Origin: Burkholderia sp. IMCC1007
Lineage (GTDB): Bacteria > Pseudomonadota > Gammaproteobacteria > Burkholderiales > Burkholderiaceae
Length of the DNA: 64,000 nucleotides
Assembly (NCBI RefSeq): GCF_027257875.1
Contig: NZ_JAPVQY010000001.1
Location: forward strand, 124,001 to 188,000
Direction of reading: 5' to 3'
A program made the translations under genes and the position numbers. Shown here piece after piece: positions 49,766 to 57,923 of this stretch. Numbering within the stretch: the stretch's first letter is position 1; every line of letters starts with the position of its first letter. The notes under the pieces were generated by a model. That model ran no database searches. It was not told where the DNA came from and was given only the letters and a program-made list of their open reading frames with translations.

Positions 49766-52246
49766 ATGAACGACCTGTCACGCCCCACTGAAGCCGCGCC
49801 TGCCACGCGCCTTGCCGCGTTCGTCGAGCGCTGCGCCGACACGATCATCCGGCAGCGCCGGCTGCTGATGCTGCTGTGCGTCGCGGCGACGCTCGCGCTC
49901 GGACTGTCCGCGACGCGGCTGAAGCTCGATCCGGGCTTCAACAAGATGATCCCGATGCAGCATCCGTACATGCAGGTGTTCGAGCGCTACGCGGGCGCGT
50001 TCCCCGGCGCCAACACGATCCTCGTCAGCCTGCGCTGGAAGGGCGACGGCGACATCTACAACCAGACGTTCATGGACGCGCTGCGCCATGCGACCGACGA
50101 CGTGTTCTTCATCCCCGGCGTGAACCGCTCGCGCGTGTTCTCGCTGTTCACGCCGAACGTGCACTACACGGAGGTGACCGAGGCCGGCTTTCGCGGCGAC
50201 GTGGTCGTGCCCGGCCAGTTCTCGAGCGCGAACCCGGACGATCTCGCGAAGGTGCGCCGCAACGTCGCGCGTTCCGGGCAGATCGGGCGCCTCGTCGGCA
50301 ACGACCTGAAGTCGGCGCTGATCCGCGCGGAGCTGCGCGAGACCGATCCCGCGACCGGCAAGCGGCTCGACTACAGCGCGGTCGCGCGCCAGCTCGAGGA
50401 GATTCGCGCGAAGTATGCGAAGCAGGGCATCGACGTGAACATCATCGGCTTCGCGAAGCTGGTCGGCGACGTCGAGGCGGGGATCGCCGGCGTGATGGCG
50501 TTCTTCGCGCTCGCGTTCCTCGTGACGGCCGCGCTGCTGTTCGCCTATACGCGCTCGATCAAGACCACCGTGCTCGCGCTCGTCGTCGCGCTGCTGCCGG
50601 TCGTCTGGCTGCTCGGCGCGCTGCCGTTGCTCGGGCTCGGCATCGATCCGATGTCGATCCTGGTGCCGTTCCTGATCTTCTCGATCGGCGTGTCGCACGC
50701 GGTGCAGATGACCAACGCGTGGAAGCAGGCGCTGGTGCGCGGCGCGTCGTCGGTCGAAGCCGCGCGCGACGCATTCCGCAAGCTGTTCGTGCCGGGCACC
50801 GTCGCGCTGCTGACCAATGCGCTCGGTTTCATGGTGATCATGCGGATCAAGATCGACATCGTGCGCGAGCTCGGCATCACCGCGTGCCTCGGCGTGCTGC
50901 TGATGATCGTCACCAACAAGGTGTTCCTGCCGATCCTGCTGTCGTACACGCGCCTGGAGCGCGGCACGCTCGCTCGCGCGCAGCGCACGGCGGCGGCCGG
51001 CGGCAGCGCGATGTGGTCGCGCTTCGCGCTGTTCGCGCGGCCGGCGCCGGCGCTCGGCGTGTTCGCGGTGGCGGTCGCGCTGCTCGCATACGGCACGCTC
51101 GAATCGCGCAAGCTGGAGATCGGCGACATCGGCACGGGCGCGCCGGAGCTGCGCGCGAACTCGCGCTACAACGTCGACAACGCGGCGATCACGCATCAGT
51201 ACAACATCGGCGTCGACGTGCTGTCGGTGATCGTCGAGACGACCGCGTTCGACGACGCGTGCCTGCATTACCCGGTGATGAGCGCGATCGAGAAGTTCGA
51301 GATGAACATGCGCGGCGTGGCCGGCGTGCAGTCGGTGACGAGCGTCGCGTCGCAGGGCAAGGTGTTCATCGCCGCGTTCAACGAAGGCAATCCGCGCTGG
51401 GCCGCGCTGCCGCGCTCGAGCGACGGGCTCACGCAGGGTTCCAACGCGTTCGACCCGGACAACGGGATGAACACCGCGAACTGCAAGGCGATCCAGGTGC
51501 TGATCTACACGAAGAACCACGAAGGCACGACCATCGCGCACATCGTCGACGAGATCAAGCGCTATGCGGCCGAGAACCCGACGCCGAACGTCGCGTTCCG
51601 GCTCGCCGGCGGCAACGTCGGCGTGATGGCCGCGACCAACGAGGCGGTCGGCGACGCGGAGATCGCGATGCTGCTGTCGATCTTCGGTGCGATCGCGCTG
51701 CTCTGCGCGCTCACGTTCCGCTCGTGGCGCGCGGTGCTGTGCATCATCGTGCCGCTCACGCTGGTGTCGATTCTCTGCAACGCGGTGATGGCGCGGCTCG
51801 GCATCGGGCTGAAGGTCGCGACGCTGCCGGTGATCACGCTCGGCGTCGGGGTCGGCGTCGACTACGGGATCTACCTGTACGAGCGTCTGCAGCACGACCT
51901 GCGTGACGGCGCGACGCTGCCCGACGCATTCGCCGATGCGATGCGCCAGCGCGGCACCGCGGCGCTGTTCACGGCCGTCACGATGTTCATCGGCGTCGGC
52001 ACGTGGGCGTTCTCCGCGCTGAAGTTCCAGGTCGACATGGGCGTGCTGCTCGCGTTCATGTTCCTCGTGAACCTGTTCGGCGCGGTGTTCCTGCTGCCGG
52101 CGCTCGCCGCATGGCTCGGCGTCGAGCGTGCCGAGCGCCGCGTGCCGCAGCCGCAGTCCACGCCGCAGCCGACGTCGCAGCAGCCCGCGCCGACGTCCGC
52201 GCGCAAGCCGACGCGCGCGCTCGAATCCGGCAATCCGGTGCGCTGA
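49766..52246 (+). CDS. RND/MMPL-family transporter
   Basis: An 826-residue inner membrane protein with 12 predicted helices in two halves: TM1 (LLMLLCVAATLALGLSA), TM2-6 around residues 235-400 (GVMAFFALAFLVTAALLFAY, ALVVALLPVVWLLGALPLLG), TM7 (ALGVFAVAVALLAYGTL) and TM8-12 around 630-790 (LSIFGAIALLCALTFRSW). Two large periplasmic loops follow TM1 and TM7. Proton-relay type residues lie in GVSHAVQMTN and GVGVDYGIYL. Such MMPL proteins in steroid clusters may move steroids or lipids; direction is unknown. Confidence 0.88.
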   Translation: MNDLSRPTEAAPATRLAAFVERCADTIIRQRRLLMLLCVAATLALGLSATRLKLDPGFNKMIPMQHPYMQVFERYAGAFPGANTILVSLRWKGDGDIYNQTFMDALRHATDDVFFIPGVNRSRVFSLFTPNVHYTEVTEAGFRGDVVVPGQFSSANPDDLAKVRRNVARSGQIGRLVGNDLKSALIRAELRETDPATGKRLDYSAVARQLEEIRAKYAKQGIDVNIIGFAKLVGDVEAGIAGVMAFFALAFLVTAALLFAYTRSIKTTVLALVVALLPVVWLLGALPLLGLGIDPMSILVPFLIFSIGVSHAVQMTNAWKQALVRGASSVEAARDAFRKLFVPGTVALLTNALGFMVIMRIKIDIVRELGITACLGVLLMIVTNKVFLPILLSYTRLERGTLARAQRTAAAGGSAMWSRFALFARPAPALGVFAVAVALLAYGTLESRKLEIGDIGTGAPELRANSRYNVDNAAITHQYNIGVDVLSVIVETTAFDDACLHYPVMSAIEKFEMNMRGVAGVQSVTSVASQGKVFIAAFNEGNPRWAALPRSSDGLTQGSNAFDPDNGMNTANCKAIQVLIYTKNHEGTTIAHIVDEIKRYAAENPTPNVAFRLAGGNVGVMAATNEAVGDAEIAMLLSIFGAIALLCALTFRSWRAVLCIIVPLTLVSILCNAVMARLGIGLKVATLPVITLGVGVGVDYGIYLYERLQHDLRDGATLPDAFADAMRQRGTAALFTAVTMFIGVGTWAFSALKFQVDMGVLLAFMFLVNLFGAVFLLPALAAWLGVERAERRVPQPQSTPQPTSQQPAPTSARKPTRALESGNPVR

Positions 52247-52315
52247 GCGACGCCATCCCCGTTACCCCGGTGCGCGGCGGGCCGCCGCGCGTCCCCCCAC
52301 AAGGAGTCAACCGAA

Positions 52316-53395
52316 ATGTCCGCACGCCCTTACAAGATCGAAGCCCAGCCGCTCGCACAGCGCTACGCGCGCGGCTGGCACTGCCTCGGCCTCGCCCGCG
52401 ACTACCAGGACGGCAAGCCGCATACGCTGAACATCTTCGGCCGCAAGCTGGCCGCGTTCGCCGATTCGACCGGCAAGGTCAACGTCGTCGACGCGTATTG
52501 CCCGCACATGGGCGCCGACCTGAGCCTCGGCACGGTGCAGGGCGACCACCTGGTCTGCCCGTTCCACGGCTGGGAGTGGAACGGCGCAGGGCAGTGCGCG
52601 TCGATCCCGTACTGCAAGCGGATTCCGCCGAAGGCACGCATCGGCGCGTGGCCGACCTGCGAGGAGAACAACCTGCTGTTCGTGTGGAACGACCCCGAGG
52701 GCAATGCGCCGCCGCCGGAAGTCGCGATTCCGCGCCTGGACGTGTGCTTCTCGGACGAATGGTCGGACTGGGTCGTCGACAAGATGGTGATCCACGCCAA
52801 CTGCCGCGAACTGGTCGACAACATCTCCGATGTCGCGCATTTCGCGACCGTGCACCACGCGCCGATCGACTATTTCGCGAACCTGTTCGAGGATCACAAG
52901 GCGACGCAGCTGATGGTCGGCCGCAGCGAGAAGCTCGGCGGCGACAGCCTGACCGCGCTGTCGACCTATTTCGGGCCGGCCGTGCACATCACGCAGATGA
53001 CCGGGCAGAGCAACGGCCAGCCGATCCATTCGGTGCTGCTGAACTGCCACGTGCCGATCGACATGAACAGCTTCGAGCTGCGCTACGGCGTGATCGTGAA
53101 GAAGGTGGCCGGGCTCAGCGACGAGCAGAACATGGAGATCGCGAACGCGTACGTGAAGGAGGCGCAGCGCGCGTTCTACGAGGACGTCGACATCTGGCAC
53201 AGCAAGACGCGGATCGACAATCCGCTGCTGTGCGAAGGCGACGGGCCGCTGTACCAGATGCGCGACTGGTATTCGCAGTTCTATCTCGACGCGGCCGACG
53301 TGCGGCCGTCGAGCGTCGCGCGCAAGGCGTTCGAGATGACGATTCGCGACGGCCAGACGCCGCCGCCGCTGCATCACGTGTTCGAGCCGCAGTAA
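52316..53395 (+). CDS. kshA: 3-ketosteroid 9-alpha-hydroxylase oxygenase (KshA)
   Basis: A 359-residue Rieske oxygenase. The 2Fe-2S site is Cys62-His64 (YCPHMGADLSLGTVQG) and Cys81-His84 (CPFHGWEWNG). The mononuclear iron site is Asp172, His175 and His180 in NISDVAHFATVHHAPID. GADLSLGTV and the DNISDVAHF block are typical of KshA. With a KshB reductase it hydroxylates C9 of 4-androstene-dione type steroids so that ring B opens. Reductase not in this window. Confidence 0.9.
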   Translation: MSARPYKIEAQPLAQRYARGWHCLGLARDYQDGKPHTLNIFGRKLAAFADSTGKVNVVDAYCPHMGADLSLGTVQGDHLVCPFHGWEWNGAGQCASIPYCKRIPPKARIGAWPTCEENNLLFVWNDPEGNAPPPEVAIPRLDVCFSDEWSDWVVDKMVIHANCRELVDNISDVAHFATVHHAPIDYFANLFEDHKATQLMVGRSEKLGGDSLTALSTYFGPAVHITQMTGQSNGQPIHSVLLNCHVPIDMNSFELRYGVIVKKVAGLSDEQNMEIANAYVKEAQRAFYEDVDIWHSKTRIDNPLLCEGDGPLYQMRDWYSQFYLDAADVRPSSVARKAFEMTIRDGQTPPPLHHVFEPQ

Positions 53396-53413
53396 CGTCG
53401 GCGGCGCAAAAAA

Positions 53414-53435
53414 GGGGGCGTAACGTTACGCCCCC
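53414..53435. other. Perfect 22-bp palindrome after kshA
   Basis: GGGGGCGTAAC (53414-53424) is followed directly by its complement GTTACGCCCCC (53425-53435). A run of six A lies on the left (53408-53413), so the U-run faces the minus strand. It may act as an operator, or as a minus-strand terminator with no visible minus-strand gene to end. Confidence 0.6.
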
Positions 53436-53504
53436 AGATTGCCGCCGACGCCCGCCGCGCAAGGCGCTGCGCGATACCGTGCGCGAAGGTCGCACCGAAA
53501 GGGC

Positions 53505-53533
53505 TTGACGAGTCGGCCGGTACGGCGTAGTGT
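53505..53533 (+). promoter_or_regulatory. Sigma70-type promoter for the cold-shock gene
   Basis: TTGACG (53505-53510), 17-bp spacer, TAGTGT (53528-53533). It predicts a leader of about 130 bases before the GTG start, the long 5' leader usual for csp genes. Confidence 0.55.
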
Positions 53534-53671
53534 CCTAGACCGAAGTTGTCAAGAAGCTCGATTGCTCATCATTGGCCGCACGATGTGCGGCAGTCGTTGG
53601 TCTCTCCCTCTTTGATTCTTTCTGTGCCCGTCATGGGCGCAAGTTCATTCATTCGTATTAAGGAAGTATTT

Positions 53672-53875
53672 GTGGATACCGGTACCGTCAAGTGGTTCAA
53701 CGAAACCAAGGGCTTTGGTTTCATCTCCCCGGACAACGGCGGCGACGATCTGTTCGCCCATTTCTCTGAAATCCGTGGCACGGGTTTCAAGACCCTGGCC
53801 GAAGGCCAGAAGGTCAGCTACGAAGTGAAGCGTGGCCCGAAGGGTCTGCAAGCGTCGAACATCACGCCGCAGTAA
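53672..53875 (+). CDS. Cold-shock-domain protein (CspA family)
   Basis: A 67-residue protein. The GTG at 53672 follows AAGGAAG and gives [20 protein letters not shown], the family start. RNP1 (KGFGFIS) and RNP2 (LFAHFSEI) are intact and it ends in QASNITPQ. It binds single-stranded nucleic acid and acts as RNA chaperone. The long leader suggests cold-controlled translation. Confidence 0.95.
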   Translation: MDTGTVKWFNETKGFGFISPDNGGDDLFAHFSEIRGTGFKTLAEGQKVSYEVKRGPKGLQASNITPQ

Positions 53876-53882
53876 GCCGTGT

Positions 53883-53914
53883 CGGCATCGGCCGCCGATC
53901 GGCGGCCGATGCCG
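53883..53914. terminator. Perfect 32-bp palindrome after the cold-shock gene
   Basis: CGGCATCGGCCGCCGA (53883-53898) is followed by its exact complement (53899-53914), eight bases after the csp stop. A 16-pair stem with no loop bases and no U-run. Probably a 3' stabilising hairpin or factor-dependent terminator. Confidence 0.55.
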
Positions 53915-54339
53915 GACGGATGTCGCGCGGGCACCGGCCCTGGCCTGTGTGCTGCGCGTTCCGACGCACACGACCGATGCATCGCGGTATTCACGATGCA
54001 TCGGCCGTGTGCTTCTTTCATCCATCGCAGGTCCGTACGACGTGCGATTCAACGCCCTCGCGACGCGCTCGCCGCATCGCCAGCGGCTCATGCTGCAACC
54101 CGAGTAGACCGTCGCCATGTCGTACGCGGCGCGGTCCCGATCTATGCGCGGTGCTCATCGCGCCGCCGCCACTGACCGCCCGAACGCCGCAACGCGCCGG
54201 GCTCCGATTGCAAGGCGGGCCTGTCGCCCGTCTGAACGAATTGATATCCGGCATCCTGCCGGCCGCCGACCCCGTTGCGGGCCCGGCGCCGGTGAGTTCG
54301 CCGCGGCCGCGGTCATTCACCTTGTCTGGAGGAATTGGT
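53915..54339. other. 425 bp non-coding leader between csp and infA
   Basis: No convincing frame on either strand. It contains an 11-bp inverted repeat: CCGATGCATCG (53974-53984) and CGATGCATCGG (53994-54004). The promoter of the infA copy must lie here. Confidence 0.5.
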
Positions 54340-54603
54340 TTGGCAAAAGAAGAACTGCTGGAACTGGACGGAATCGTCGACGAAGTGCTGCCGGACAGCA
54401 AATACCGTGTCACGCTGGAAAACGGCGTCGTGGTCGGCGCGTATGCGTCGGGCCGCATGCGCAAGAACCACATCCGCATTCTCGCGGGTGACCGTGTGAC
54501 GCTCGAGCTGTCGGTGTACGACCTGACGAAGGGCCGCATCAACTTCCGTCACAAGGACGCGAACTCGCCGCGTCCGGCGCGCACCGGGCAACCGCGTCGC
54601 TAA
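54340..54603 (+). CDS. infA: Translation initiation factor IF-1 (second-type copy)
   Basis: An 87-residue OB-fold protein. TTG start at 54340 with GGAGGAA nine bases before. [35 protein letters not shown] and [12 protein letters not shown] are the IF-1 pattern, with an extended C-terminus ([12 protein letters not shown]) beyond the usual 72 residues. Burkholderiaceae carry two infA genes; the ribosomal-operon copy is shorter. Next to a csp gene it may serve cold or stress translation. Confidence 0.92.
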   Translation: MAKEELLELDGIVDEVLPDSKYRVTLENGVVVGAYASGRMRKNHIRILAGDRVTLELSVYDLTKGRINFRHKDANSPRPARTGQPRR

Positions 54604-54742
54604 GCAATAACGATCGGGCGCGCAACGCGGCTCCGATCGCCACCTGTCCGGCCCCGTCATGCGGCCGGACACACCGGATGGACGGCGCGATTCGCACCGT
54701 TCGTCGGTCGCCGGCGGCGTCGTCATGCCGCGGCGGCCAAGG

Positions 54743-55097
54743 TCATCTTCTCCGGTCGCCGTGCGTGTGCAACGCTCGAGCGGCCGCGTCCCGCAGGAAA
54801 TCCTCCACGATCGTCGCGAAATACGGCGGACATTCCTGCATCGGGTAGTGCCCGCAATTCGGAATTTTCAGCAGCCGTGCGTTTGGGTGCCAGGCTGCGC
54901 GATGGCGCGTCGGCCGAGATGCGTTGCGTCGCCATGCCCGTCATCGAATGACCGACCACGTGAAAACGTCGCAAGCCGCGCAGGTCGGCGAACACGTACG
55001 TGAAAACCGTATCGTCCAGATTCGGCAGCAGCGCCGTGTAGTTACCATGATTGCCGAGCCGGTCGTGCTTTACGCGCGAGCCGGCGCGGTCGTACAC
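54743..55097 (-). pseudogene. Decayed alpha/beta hydrolase gene
   Basis: Minus-strand remains of an alpha/beta hydrolase. The 5' part reads GNHGNYTALLPNLDDTVFTY, then FADLRG joined directly to RRFHVVGHSMTGMATQRI, lacking the segment between the dipeptide-rich strand and the nucleophile elbow (Ser in GHSMTG). It then jumps, with a +1 frame change, to the C-terminal part (AWHPNARLLKIPNCGHYPMQ, with the catalytic His) and ends at 54743. Two deletions remove the cap and acid residue. Not functional. Confidence 0.8.
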
Positions 55098-55206
55098 TCG
55101 TCGGCAATTCGCGGCCCGCGCGGCTGGTTTTCGCGCCGTTCAGTTGCTTTCAGCGGGCCGACGATCGTGCCAGCCGGACATCCGTCGCGCGACGCCAGGA
55201 GGCGCC

Positions 55207-56472
55207 ATGAGTGCAGACGCAGCCCCCGCATCTTCTTCCGCTCCCGCCGCACCGGCGGTTCAGGACCGCATCCGGCACGTGTTCGTGCTGATGCTCGAGA
55301 ACCGGTCGTTCGACCATCTGTTCGCGCTGTCGGGCATCGACGGCATCACGGCCGCGTCGCCGGCCGACAGCAATGCGTACGGCGGCACCGTGCATCCGTT
55401 CGGCGGCGGCGCGCCCGACCAGATGCCGACCGATCCGTGCCATGAATTCACCGACGTGGTCGAGCAGCTGTGCGGCGCCGGCGTGCCGTTCGTGAAAGGG
55501 CAGCCGTATCCGGCCATCGACAACTCGGGCTTCGTGTCGAACTACGCGACGTCGCATTCCGAAGGCACGCCGCCGCCAGCCGGCAGCGCGGGCACGATCA
55601 TGCAAGGCGCCGATATCCGCGCGCATGCGCCGTCGCTGTATGCGCTTGCGAACGCGTTCGTGCTGTGCGACCGCTGGCACGCGTCGGTGCCGGGGCCGAC
55701 CTGGCCGAACCGCTTCTTCCTGCATGGCGCGTCGTCGGCCGGGCTCGACCATTCGCCGACCAGGGAAGAAATGGCCGGATGGGATGCGTTCGACGGCTTC
55801 CGCTATCCGAACGGCTCGATCTTCGATGCGCTCGGCGACGACAACTGGCGCATCTACCAGGACCAGTCCGGCGACCCGCTCGGCCACGTGCCGCAGGTCG
55901 CGTCGCTGAAGGGCGTGAGCTTCTTCGACGTCGACGATCTCGCGCATTTCGAAGCCGATCTCGCGGCCGGCTATACCGCGCGCTACACGCTCATCGAGCC
56001 GGGCTACGGCGACATCGTGCACGGCACCTATGAAAACGGCAGCTCGCATCATCCGATGGACGGCTTGCGCGGCGGCGACCAGCTCGTCGCGCGCGTGTAC
56101 GACGCGATCCGCAATTCGCCGATCTGGGACAGCAGCCTGCTCGTGATCGTCTACGACGAGCACGGCGGCTTCTACGATTCGGTCAGGCCCGGCGCGGCGC
56201 CGCCGCCGAACGACGGCGCGGCCGCGACGCTGAACGCGAGCGGCTTCGGATTCGACGTGTACGGCGTGCGCGTGCCGGCGATCATCGTGTCGCCGTGGGT
56301 CGCCGCCGGGAAGGTCGATCACACGCCGTACGATCACAGCTCGGTGGTCGCGACGCTCGGAAGGCTGTTCGGCCTGCCGCCGCTGACCGATCGCGACCGC
56401 CTCGCGAACGATCTGCTGCCGCTCGTCACCGCCACCTGCCGTACCGACTGCCCGGCGAGGATCGGGTCATGA
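55207..56472 (+). CDS. Phosphoesterase family protein (phospholipase C / acid phosphatase type)
   Basis: A 421-residue protein of the bacterial phospholipase C/AcpA superfamily, GGAGG before ATG. Hallmarks: VLMLENRSFDHLF near residue 35, ASVPGPTWPNRFFLHGASSA in the middle, and VIVYDEHGGFYDSV with the C-terminal YDHSSVVATLGRLFGLPPLT. There is no clear signal peptide, only an Ala/Ser-rich start, so export is unclear. The gene downstream overlaps its stop. Confidence 0.87.
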   Translation: MSADAAPASSSAPAAPAVQDRIRHVFVLMLENRSFDHLFALSGIDGITAASPADSNAYGGTVHPFGGGAPDQMPTDPCHEFTDVVEQLCGAGVPFVKGQPYPAIDNSGFVSNYATSHSEGTPPPAGSAGTIMQGADIRAHAPSLYALANAFVLCDRWHASVPGPTWPNRFFLHGASSAGLDHSPTREEMAGWDAFDGFRYPNGSIFDALGDDNWRIYQDQSGDPLGHVPQVASLKGVSFFDVDDLAHFEADLAAGYTARYTLIEPGYGDIVHGTYENGSSHHPMDGLRGGDQLVARVYDAIRNSPIWDSSLLVIVYDEHGGFYDSVRPGAAPPPNDGAAATLNASGFGFDVYGVRVPAIIVSPWVAAGKVDHTPYDHSSVVATLGRLFGLPPLTDRDRLANDLLPLVTATCRTDCPARIGS

Positions 56473-56717
56473 ACACGACTCGGGCGATGGATCCGCGCGA
56501 TGCGCTGCCCGTGCGCGACGGCACGAGCCTGGTTGCGTACCTGCACATCCTGAAGAAGGCGCATGCGGCGCTGGTCGGTCACGAGCGGGCCCATCAGCGC
56601 TTCAGCGAAGTCGTCACACGCGGGCAGGCGCGGCAGTACATCGAGGAACTGATGCCGACGCTGTTGCAGGCGCGAGACGTGCATCGGCGGCGCAGGCATC
56701 ACGGGAAGCATCGCTGA
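56469..56717 (+). CDS. Small hypothetical protein coupled to the phosphoesterase
   Basis: An 82-residue basic protein whose ATG overlaps the previous stop. LVAYLHILKKAHAALVGHER and RQYIEELMPTLLQARDVHRR are likely helices and the end is Arg/His-rich (RRRRHHGKHR). No family recognised. Coupling suggests a linked role, for example as a chaperone or regulator. Confidence 0.55.
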   Translation: MNTTRAMDPRDALPVRDGTSLVAYLHILKKAHAALVGHERAHQRFSEVVTRGQARQYIEELMPTLLQARDVHRRRRHHGKHR

Positions 56718-56752
56718 CGTGGGGTGTGGATGGCGTGTGATCGTTGACGGTT

Positions 56753-56855
56753 GCCGGCAAACCGGCAAACCGGCAAACCGGCAAACCGGCAAACCGCAAA
56801 CCGCAAACCGCAAACCGCAAACCGCAAACCGCAAACCGCAAACCGCAAACCGCAA
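56753..56855. repeat. Compound tandem repeat: 8-bp then 7-bp units
   Basis: Four perfect copies of ACCGGCAA (56761-56792) with one imperfect copy before, followed by nine perfect copies of ACCGCAA (56793-56855). The 7-mer is the 8-mer minus one G. It lies between the small gene and the broken SDR. Confidence 0.95.
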
Positions 56856-56984
56856 ACGACCGGCCGCCATTCACGCATGCGATTCACGCCGATACTCGTG
56901 TGGCGACAACCCGTCCCCACGCCGACTGCCGCGCGTGCTGCGCGCTGACGGCTGCTCCGGCCCCCCGCCAACTGCACCGTCCAC

Positions 56985-57480
56985 CGGCGTGATCGTGACG
57001 GGCGGCGCATCGGGCATCGGCCACGCATGCGCGGAAGCGCTCGCGGCGGTGAGCCGCCCGGTCGCGATCTGGGACATCCAGGCCGACAAGGCGCGCGACG
57101 TGGCCGGCCGGCTGGCCGAGCGCTACGGGGTGCCGACCTTCGGCGTCGGCGTGGACCTGCGCGACGGCGGCCGGATGAACGACGCGCTGGCCGCGACGCG
57201 CGGTGCGTTGCCGACGCTCGGCGGTCTCGTGCATGCGGCGGGCGTGGTCGACCAGACCGGCATCGACGCACTGACCGAAGCACGCTGGGACGCCGTGCTC
57301 GACGTGAACCTGCGTGCGCTGGCGCTGCTCGTGCACGCGATGCTGCCGGACCTGCGCGCGCGGCGCGGCTCGGCGGTCGTCGCGATCGCGTCGATCAACG
57401 CGACCCTCGGCAACGGGCTGATTCCGGCCTACACGGAGCAGCATATTCAGACGACTGTCGGCAATGCGGAATTCCCATGA
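56985..57480 (+). pseudogene. SDR gene truncated after the active-site tyrosine
   Basis: The frame shows an SDR from TGVIVTGGASGIGHACAEAL through the NNAG-like HAAG (GLVHAAGVVDQ) and catalytic Ser (AIASINATLG) to Tyr in IPAYT at 57430. The expected Lys four residues later and the C-terminal third are missing; unrelated EQHIQTTVGNAEFP leads to a stop. No ATG with a good ribosome site is seen before the nucleotide-binding motif. The sequence after about 57436 becomes AT-rich, so an insertion or deletion ended the gene here. Confidence 0.8.
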
Positions 57481-57923
57481 GCATTCCCGCGTGTCGCAAG
57501 GATTTTGAAGCGTGCCATGGGGTTTATGAGGCTCATGATTTTTATTTAGTACTTGTCCTAGTGCTTATTTTTGTTTCAATCTGAAAATTATCGCCTCAAT
57601 CTCAAAATTAAAATAAAAGGCGTCTCTTCATATATTGACGCATTGCCTCCTGCAAAATAGAATCCGTCGCCAATCCAGGAAGTTTTGCTTCGTCCGGAGT
57701 TTCCTTTCCCTGCATCGCACGTCCCGAGTGACGATGGCGATTCGCTCCGCCTTGCGGATTTTCCCTGGTCAAATCGTATTCGGGTTTGCGGTTTATCACG
57801 TCTGATTCAATCGACCGTTCCATTCTGGATGGATCTGTCTTGTCCATTCAAATCGCGCGCAAAGAAAATGGCGAGGAACGGCGAGCCGCGCCATACAACC
57901 GCGCCACATTCAGTCCTTTCACT
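57481..57923. other. AT-richer junction before the efflux operon
   Basis: About 440 bp, clearly AT-richer than its flanks up to about 57850 (runs such as TTTTTATTTAGTACTTG and AAAATTAAAATAAAAGG). It should carry the operon promoter. One weak minus-strand frame lies within it. No IS ends or transposase were recognised. Confidence 0.55.
57608..57847 (-). CDS. Possible small hypothetical protein
   Basis: A 79-residue frame, charged and plausible in composition (SDVINRKPEYDLTRENPQGG, then a helical end LATDSILQEAMRQYMKRRLL), divergent from the efflux operon. No ribosome site is evident before its ATG and no family is known, so this may be chance. Confidence 0.35.
   Translation of the reverse strand: MDKTDPSRMERSIESDVINRKPEYDLTRENPQGGANRHRHSGRAMQGKETPDEAKLPGLATDSILQEAMRQYMKRRLLF

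Noticed and set aside
56753..56855. Possible CRISPR array.
   Set aside because: Units are 7-8 bp with no spacers, so it is a simple tandem repeat.
56744..56992. Frames translating the tandem repeat as TANRKPQ-type or RFAVCGL-type repeat proteins.
   Set aside because: Any frame through a 7- or 8-bp stop-free repeat yields such peptides; there is no ribosome site or conserved flank, and copy changes shift the frame.
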